9,850 bases of DNA, from NCBI GenBank assembly GCA_027024125.1, contig JALVSV010000420.1, positions 1-9,850 of the forward strand. The letters are read 5' to 3'. Source of the DNA: Methylothermaceae bacterium. Lineage in GTDB: Bacteria > Pseudomonadota > Gammaproteobacteria > Methylococcales > Methylothermaceae. Positions 5,064-9,850 of this stretch are shown here, piece after piece (positions within the stretch are counted from its first letter, which is position 1; every line of letters begins with the position of its first letter). A program made the position numbers and the translations under genes. The notes beneath the pieces are model-generated. The model saw nothing but the letters and a program-made list of their open reading frames with translations. It had not been told where the DNA came from and did no database searches.

Positions 5064-8000
5064 TCATTGCACTTCCATGGTGAGCCAGAACGTTACATCA
5101 CAAATAGCAGGATCGTTGGGATTCGATCCATCCCCATAGCCTCGACTGGTAATCACCATGGTACCCGGTTTCAGCTCACTACCTAGGAAAGTCGCTGAAT
5201 GGACCTCTCCATCGACTACCAACCGTTTGTTGAAATCATCCAGCGTCTGGAAGCGGAAATCCGGCTCCGGGTCCGTATCCCATTCCTGGAGCCAAGCGTT
5301 GATCCCGAAGGTTTCGTTTTCCGCGACACCGAAGGAGGTACTGGTCGATGCTACCCCCGTCCTTCCAAACACCAAAGTATTCCCCTGACCGATCAAGATA
5401 AGAGCATCACTTGGCATACCTCTTTTATCATCAAAACGCCTACAGAAATTCGCGTTATTACCTTCGTTGCCAGGCGGACAATGCCACTTTTTATCATAAA
5501 AAATGACTTTGCTCTTATCCTCGAAATTAAGGTTGGTAGTCAATACTGTCCTCGGCTTACTGCTACCCGGGATGTTCACGAGAGCTTGGATGTAGAAATC
5601 CCCTGTGTTTTTGCCATCATCACAATCATAATCAACCACCAAAGAATGGAAGTTGACTGTCACCAAGAAGTCCTTCACCCATGGACGACTTCCAGCAAGA
5701 ACTTCCTCGTAATCGTCGCGGATATCGCCATCGGTGTTGGCCATCCCCGGATCGCTGCCGTTGGCCCGTTCGTCGCCGTCGGCGAGACGGTCGAAATCGC
5801 CGTCCGCCTCGAGCGGATTGCTGAACACCCGGTAAGGATCCTTACCGACCACCCGCACGATCCAACGGTCCGCCTCGATATCTTCCAACTCGACTTCCTG
5901 GCCATCCGACAGTTTGTCGTCATCGGTGTCGGCATCGAGCGGATCGAGGGTCAAAATTCCCAGATCGCGGACTTCAATGCCACGCACCTCTTGAAAATCG
6001 GTCAATCCATCTCCGTCAGTATCCTTTTTGTTGGGATCGGTTCCCAAACTGTATTCTTCTCCATCCAACAAGCCATCGAAATCACTGTCGGGCACATTGG
6101 GATCAGATTTGGAATCGTAGGTTGATACTGAGCCCGGATTACAAATGGTATTGCATACCTTTGGCTTATTACTGATCCCTTCCACATTGACGGTCCAACC
6201 CTCCGTTTCGACGACGTTGACCAGGCCATCGCCATCGCTGTCGGCGAATTGATTGAAGTCTGGCACCGTCGGATCTCCTCCGAAACGGCGTTCGATACCG
6301 TCCGACGCGGTGTCCCCGTCAGTATCGGGATTGGTAGGATCGGTCCGCACACGCACCGTTTTTTGGTTCCGCAGCACAACGTCGTATCCATTCACTTCTT
6401 CGAAGTCCGATATTCCATCCCCATCGGTATCTTTAGCCCCTGGATCGGTTTTGACCGCAGGCTGGCCGTCTTTCCATTGCAGGCCATCCGCTTCTGCCTT
6501 GTCGGACAGACCATCCCCATCGGTGTCTTTCAAGCCACAGGCGGAAAAGACTTTGCGCCGCCCCTTGCCTACGATATCGATTTCCCAGCCGATCAATACT
6601 TCCGTTCGGTCGTCGAGGCCATCCCCGTCGGTATCCTTACGCAGATCACTGCAGTTGTTGAGAAACTCGATACCATCGGTCACACGGTCTTGATCCAGAT
6701 CCTGGACGAACGCCAGCTTGATATCCTTGCCGGTATTGAGAATAAAACTGTCCAATCCTTTCGTCTGATCGATACCGGTGGGCGTAATGATTTCCCACGC
6801 CTTGGGTTGGTCCTTCTCGACAGCGGTTTTGCGGATCCGGAATATACGCTCCACCCCGGCTCTGTCCAACTTGGTCGAATAGCTGTTTTCCAACTCGGTT
6901 TCCGTCAGAGAACCGGAAGGAGTTGTATCCTCGTCGTAATGGGTCAGGCCGACGGCTTCCAGGGCATCTCTGAGGGTGATGCCGAGATGGCGCCCTTGGG
7001 CATCGAACACCATCGGCCGGTCGTTTCCGTCCACGACCCCATCGCCATTGCTGTCCACCAACCTGCCGGTTCCGGTGGCCACCCGCAGATATTCGGTCAG
7101 CTCTCCCACGCCGTCACCATCGGCATCGAAACTGCCGTTGTCGATGAGCAGGGTGGCGGTACGTTCGACAATTTCCTGGGAGGTGAAAGCGAAATTGCGT
7201 CCCAGTTCGTCGATGATGTCGAAATTGGAGATTCTGAAGACCAGACCCTTGGGATTTTTCATCACCTGCTCCACCAACTGTGGGAAAACAGTATCGTTGG
7301 AGAAGATGATGGGACCGCGAACCGGTGCCAAAGGCCCAAGCACGAAGCCGTCCTCTGGCTCCAAATCCGGCAGCAAAGTGGCGATCGGTCGTAATTTCGT
7401 CGGATCCTGAGGATCCTGGATCAGGACCGTCAACTGGAGGTTGCGGATGCTGTAAGCCAGATCGGTCGTACTCTTGAGAAAAACGGTGGCCTGAATCCGC
7501 GCGCCGGCCACCTCGCGGGAAACCGTGGCACCCTGGGTCGCTTCCACTTCGGTGGACAACGATTCCTCATAAGCATTTTGGGTTTCCTGGATGCTGGTTG
7601 CCGTCGACGACTGGGTCCAACTTCCCGTCCATCCCGCTTCTACGTTCAAACTAGAGGTGAACGTTCCACCCGGATCGAAGGGTGAGGCTTTGACCTCATA
7701 CTGGATACCAGCGGATACTTTGGCGAAAGCCTCCTGGGTATTGGAATTGGTGTTGCTGGTTTCCTTTTTGTCGCTCTGAACCAGGGTCGAAGTCACGCTT
7801 TTCGTATCCAGCTCCCGGGTTTCCGTGGCGGTGGATTCCATGAAACGCACATCCAAAGTCAAATTGGTCTCCCCCACCTCGATGGTGGGCGATGGCAGAT
7901 CGGCAATCCGGGGATTGCGCGTACCCAGAACGATCTCCTCGTCGTCGGTCAACTGGTCACCATCGGTATCTGCCAGAATGGGCGACGTTTTGAAAAAGTT

Positions 8001-9314
8001 GAACTCCAGGGCATCGTCGTAACTATCGTCGTCGCTGTCCTGGTCAGCAGGATTGCTGAAAATTTCGTTGAGTTCCTGATTGTCACCGAGTCCTTCGCCA
8101 TCGGTGTCTCCCGCACGGGGATCGATACCGAAACGCTTTTCATCGAAATCTGTTACCCCGTCCCCGTCGGTGTCGCGGGCTGCGACGTTGACCGGTGCGT
8201 CCTGGGGTTCCGTGGGATCACCGGGATCGCTGGTCACGACTTTGGAGACGGTGCTGCCATCTGTCATCGTCACGGTAATGTTCCACCCCACCTGTTCAGT
8301 GGAATCGGACAGACCGTCGCCATCGCTGTCGATGAACTGATCGCTGGCGATTCCGACGAAATTGGCAGTGCTGGGGTTGGGTTCCGTCAAAGGTTGCGGC
8401 GATTCCATCGGATTGCCTGCCAGATCGCGGATATTCACCACCGTCAAGGTATAATTGACCTGGGCCTGGGAATAGGTGGTCAACAGGACGGTATCGTAAT
8501 TGGGGGCCAGCAGTTTCGCCTCCAGCACTCCCAGATTACCGCCGGTTTCCGCAGTGATTTGATAATTGCCCGGATTCTCCGCATCCTCTTGCTGCACCGG
8601 TTCACTGAACTGCACCAGCACCTGTGTATTGCCCTGGGATATCGCCTCGACGACACGGGGTGGTTCATCATCGAAGAGACTGCCGGAATTGCCCGTGGTT
8701 ACCAATGCGTTCTGCATGGTCGCAGAGCCGTTGTCATTGACGACGGACACATCCATGATTCCAACCTTCAGATTGCCCGGCAGGCTGATTACCACTGTGC
8801 CTGTACCACCAAGATTCCATGCTATGACATTGGCCCTGATCCAGCCATCGCCTGTGTCCGCGGAACCGTTTTCAGTTCGGGAACGAACGTACACTTCTCC
8901 AGGTTTTTCACCCAGATTGTTCCCTTTTATGGTCACCGTGGCTCCGGGGCTGGCGAAAGTGGGATACAACTCCAGGTTGGTGGGATGAAGGGAGGGTGTG
9001 GCCTGGTTCCGGGCTGCCCTCTGTTTAGCCTTTTCAGACCACATCTTGACATCGTAAAATCCAGCAAATGTCGAACCGACCAGGGGTTGGTTCATAGCGG
9101 AACCCGGGGCATCCAAACCTTCCATCAAACTTTTCTTCCCTTCGCTGCCTAATAAGGTCACGAGAAGGGGCTTGCCCTTATGCTCTGACAACTCCGCTGC
9201 CGACTGTCCATAGGGCACTCCAGCGGCCATTAGCACTAAAGTCGCCCACAGGCAGCATCTGAAAATCCGACTGTGCTGGAAGGTTCGACTCAAATACTGT
9301 CTTGCACATTTCAT
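5064..9314 (-). CDS. giant secreted Ca-binding repeat protein with a protective-antigen-like (binary toxin B) pore core
   Basis: This is a 1416-residue protein. I start it at ATG 9314 because GAGGTG (9326-9321) lies six bases upstream and a signal peptide begins there; the in-frame codon at 9371 would add 19 polar residues before it. Order of parts: Sec signal peptide (about 1-40, hydrophobic LWATLVLMAAGV, cleavage near QSAA); linker; IPT/TIG-like beta domain (111-207); SbsA-like Ig domain (218-309, FSEPV and LTVVNIRDLAGNPM); first Asp-rich Ca-binding array (329-460); a protective-antigen-like core (about 476-790); second Ca-binding array (872-1205); and a C-terminal beta-rich domain of unknown family (1214-1416; C1231, C1279, C1291, C1405). 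In the core, residues 531-567 alternate polar and nonpolar around an FDPGG turn, as in the barrel hairpin of anthrax protective antigen. GARIQATVFLKST, TATLLID and TLRDALEA follow in the same order as their counterparts there. No LPXTG motif, autotransporter barrel or C-terminal membrane helix is seen. Secreted location is well supported; pore function is inferred from remembered similarity. Confidence 0.93.
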   Translation of the reverse strand: MKCARQYLSRTFQHSRIFRCCLWATLVLMAAGVPYGQSAAELSEHKGKPLLVTLLGSEGKKSLMEGLDAPGSAMNQPLVGSTFAGFYDVKMWSEKAKQRAARNQATPSLHPTNLELYPTFASPGATVTIKGNNLGEKPGEVYVRSRTENGSADTGDGWIRANVIAWNLGGTGTVVISLPGNLKVGIMDVSVVNDNGSATMQNALVTTGNSGSLFDDEPPRVVEAISQGNTQVLVQFSEPVQQEDAENPGNYQITAETGGNLGVLEAKLLAPNYDTVLLTTYSQAQVNYTLTVVNIRDLAGNPMESPQPLTEPNPSTANFVGIASDQFIDSDGDGLSDSTEQVGWNITVTMTDGSTVSKVVTSDPGDPTEPQDAPVNVAARDTDGDGVTDFDEKRFGIDPRAGDTDGEGLGDNQELNEIFSNPADQDSDDDSYDDALEFNFFKTSPILADTDGDQLTDDEEIVLGTRNPRIADLPSPTIEVGETNLTLDVRFMESTATETRELDTKSVTSTLVQSDKKETSNTNSNTQEAFAKVSAGIQYEVKASPFDPGGTFTSSLNVEAGWTGSWTQSSTATSIQETQNAYEESLSTEVEATQGATVSREVAGARIQATVFLKSTTDLAYSIRNLQLTVLIQDPQDPTKLRPIATLLPDLEPEDGFVLGPLAPVRGPIIFSNDTVFPQLVEQVMKNPKGLVFRISNFDIIDELGRNFAFTSQEIVERTATLLIDNGSFDADGDGVGELTEYLRVATGTGRLVDSNGDGVVDGNDRPMVFDAQGRHLGITLRDALEAVGLTHYDEDTTPSGSLTETELENSYSTKLDRAGVERIFRIRKTAVEKDQPKAWEIITPTGIDQTKGLDSFILNTGKDIKLAFVQDLDQDRVTDGIEFLNNCSDLRKDTDGDGLDDRTEVLIGWEIDIVGKGRRKVFSACGLKDTDGDGLSDKAEADGLQWKDGQPAVKTDPGAKDTDGDGISDFEEVNGYDVVLRNQKTVRVRTDPTNPDTDGDTASDGIERRFGGDPTVPDFNQFADSDGDGLVNVVETEGWTVNVEGISNKPKVCNTICNPGSVSTYDSKSDPNVPDSDFDGLLDGEEYSLGTDPNKKDTDGDGLTDFQEVRGIEVRDLGILTLDPLDADTDDDKLSDGQEVELEDIEADRWIVRVVGKDPYRVFSNPLEADGDFDRLADGDERANGSDPGMANTDGDIRDDYEEVLAGSRPWVKDFLVTVNFHSLVVDYDCDDGKNTGDFYIQALVNIPGSSKPRTVLTTNLNFEDKSKVIFYDKKWHCPPGNEGNNANFCRRFDDKRGMPSDALILIGQGNTLVFGRTGVASTSTSFGVAENETFGINAWLQEWDTDPEPDFRFQTLDDFNKRLVVDGEVHSATFLGSELKPGTMVITSRGYGDGSNPNDPAICDVTFWLTMEVQ
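5700..6701 (-). repeat. second array of Asp-rich Ca-binding repeats (about ten motifs, residues 872-1205)
   Basis: DxDxDG-type loops recur at residues 872, 894, 930, 962, 997, 1025, 1076, 1098, about 1129, 1171 and 1195. The best copies read DTDGDGLSD or DTDGDGISD and are followed by an acidic E. Several are linked by a longer unit: D-loop, E, then a GW or GY plus V strand (IGWEIDIV, NGYDVVLR, EGWTVNVE, DRWIVRVV), then an SNP or TDP turn leading into the next D-loop. This is the layout of the calcium-binding segment that precedes the pore domain in binary toxin B components, here multiplied. In the DNA it shows as recurring CCATCCCCGTCGGT-like stretches on the plus strand. Confidence 0.85.
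6945..7889 (-). other. domain: protective-antigen-like pore/oligomerisation core (residues ~476-790)
   Basis: Seen directly: a strand PTIEVGETNLTLDVRF, a Ser/Thr/Asn-rich stretch (about 497-527), an amphipathic hairpin (531-567), a second Ser/Thr-rich strand (568-600), then ARIQATVFLKSTTDLAYSI, PIIFSNDTVF (668-677), a helix/strand LVEQVMKNPKGLVFRI, TATLLID (719-725), and TLRDALEAVGL (780-790). Known family: anthrax protective antigen, iota-b and Vip1 carry the same order, with counterparts such as ARLNANIRYVNTG, TARIIFNG and TLKEALKI. The spacing agrees except for an EF-hand insertion after TATLLID and about five missing residues after F677. In an ungapped comparison F677 falls on the phenylalanine-clamp position (DDF in protective antigen). 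That placement is tentative. Confidence 0.7.
7935..8330 (-). repeat. first array of Asp-rich Ca-binding repeats (five motifs, residues 329-460)
   Basis: Loops begin at residues 329 (DSDGDGLSD), 381 (DTDGDGVTD), 403 (DTDGEGLGD), 426 (DSDDDSYDD) and 449 (DTDGDQLTD). The first is followed by EQVGWNITV and later TSDPGDPTEP, the same D-loop, GW strand, SDP order seen in the second array and in the calcium-binding region of protective antigen. The array leads straight into the pore-like core, the position it holds in binary toxins. Thrombospondin type 3-like calcium binding is the expected role. Confidence 0.85.
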
Positions 9315-9320
9315 CTCTGA

Positions 9321-9326
9321 CACCTC
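9321..9326 (-). promoter_or_regulatory. Shine-Dalgarno site deciding the start of the giant gene
   Basis: GAGGTG on the minus strand lies six bases before ATG 9314. No comparable site precedes the in-frame codon at 9371. A run of nine A (minus strand) lies just upstream and would keep the site unpaired. Confidence 0.7.
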
Positions 9327-9784
9327 GATTTTTTTTTCATTATGGTGTTGAAACACTGGTGCCGAGTCCAATATGCCAATATTGAGCCTGATTTCTATTT
9401 CATAAGCCTGATCAGAAATGTGAAGGCGGGTCCTGATTCGACTCGTGACTCAAACAGACCGGTTGTTCGAATCCATTTTGCAGGCTTTTCCCATGTTCTC
9501 AATAATCCGGGGAGATACCAATTACAGAGTGAAGCACCCCATTGGAATCCGCATCAGCGCCTCTGGTTAAACATTTCAGCCAACACGCTTATGAAAACTA
9601 ATAAACCCTATTTCGCATGTCCATAGCACTGAAGTATCATTTAGAGATATGTGATATGCTTATTTTTGCCGGGAATTGACAGGCAATCAGTACAGGGCAC
9701 GACTGCCCCGCTTCAGGAAACGGCGTAGCATCTGCCATTTGATTGTTGTCAGGCTCACGGTGCAGATTCAGAGCCTGACGAAAT
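9327..9784. other. intergenic region upstream of the giant gene, no convincing gene
   Basis: About 460 bases, AT-richer than the genes around it. A plus-strand frame of 94 codons (9342-9626) has no recognisable protein character or ribosome site and overlaps the giant gene's leader, so I do not call it. The promoter of the giant gene should lie here on the minus strand. The best I can find is TTCACA (9424-9419) with TATGAA fifteen bases later, a poor match. Small symmetric sites include CAATATTG near 9378 and GTGTTGAAACAC (9345-9356). An inverted repeat is listed separately. Confidence 0.5.
9748..9779 (-). terminator. inverted repeat after the LuxR-like gene, possible terminator
   Basis: GTCAGGCTC (9748-9756) and GAGCCTGAC (9771-9779) form a perfect 9-bp stem with a 14-base loop. 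It starts six bases beyond the stop codon of the minus-strand frame at the right edge. On the minus strand the stem is followed by AACAATC, with no T run, so it may be a Rho-dependent or attenuating structure, or an operator-like dyad. Confidence 0.4.
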
Positions 9785-9850
9785 TCAGCAATGAAGTCCT
9801 AACAGCGCCAGCACCAGCTCGATCCGGTTTGTAACTCCGACTTTCTCGTA
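9785..9850 (-). CDS. C-terminal end of a LuxR-type (GerE) helix-turn-helix regulator, partial
   Basis: Only the last 21 residues and a TGA stop are inside the window. They read YEKVGVTNRIELVLALLGLHC. This fits the final part of the LuxR/NarL-type DNA-binding domain, where the recognition helix is followed by K-x-GV-x-NR-x-EL and a hydrophobic last helix. Such domains end response regulators and quorum-type regulators; which one cannot be told from so short a piece. The gene reads toward the giant gene in the same direction, but about 470 bases apart. Confidence 0.6.
   Translation of the reverse strand, partial: YEKVGVTNRIELVLALLGLHC

Noticed and set aside
5700..6701. Regularly recurring CCATCCCCGTCGGT-like blocks that suggest a CRISPR array
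   Set aside because: Spacing is irregular, copies are imperfect, and each block encodes a DTDGDG loop in frame; they are protein repeats.
6249..7394. Long plus-strand frame (381 codons) opposite the giant gene
   Set aside because: It is the complement of Asp-rich repeat codons, giving runs rich in I, V and G; the minus-strand reading has domains, a signal peptide and a ribosome site.
8394..9152. Plus-strand frame of 252 codons opposite the N-terminal part of the giant gene
   Set aside because: It is antisense to the IPT and Ig-like domains and has no recognisable protein features.
9342..9626. Plus-strand frame of 94 codons upstream of the giant gene
   Set aside because: There is no ribosome site, no recognisable motif, and it overlaps the leader of the minus-strand gene.

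Overview
The window looks like chromosomal DNA from a Gram-negative proteobacterium, most likely a gammaproteobacterium. The left end codes for complex I subunits of the enterobacterial type: a NuoD C-terminus, NuoE and NuoF, with ATGA or short overlaps between genes. The codon use there is GC-rich. No gene fixes the genus.

Layout: (1) 2-2533, plus strand, the 3' end of nuoD (or a fused nuoCD), then nuoE and nuoF, tightly coupled. The expected next gene, nuoG, does not follow. (2) 2534-4620, plus strand, a possible small cysteine-rich exported protein and a cobalamin-binding-type radical SAM enzyme of unknown substrate, followed by a candidate terminator. (3) 4634-5001, the decayed N-terminal end of an ISL3-family transposase. 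It carries one frameshift and is split again by a 70-bp insertion flanked by a 13-bp direct repeat. (4) 5064-9314, minus strand, one very large gene (1416 aa) preceded by an intergenic stretch. (5) 9785-9850, minus strand, the last residues of what looks like a LuxR-type DNA-binding domain running off the right edge.

The most interesting object is the 1416-aa secreted protein. It has a Sec signal peptide, an IPT/TIG-like domain, an SbsA-like Ig domain, and two arrays of Asp-rich calcium-binding (thrombospondin type 3-like) motifs. Between the arrays lies a stretch of about 310 residues that, from memory of the family, resembles the pore-forming core of anthrax protective antigen and other binary-toxin B components. 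It has a strictly alternating amphipathic beta-hairpin with an FDPGG turn (FDIGG in protective antigen), the downstream strand pattern, and a TLRDALEA helix matching TLKEALKI. Two EF-hand-type loops are inserted in this core. No enzymatic (A) toxin partner is visible in the window, so a role as a translocating pore, a surface or matrix protein, or an adhesin cannot be decided here.

The genes do not form one pathway. The window reads as a housekeeping operon end joined to accessory DNA: an orphan radical SAM gene, IS debris and a large secreted protein. This fits a rearrangement point just after nuoF.
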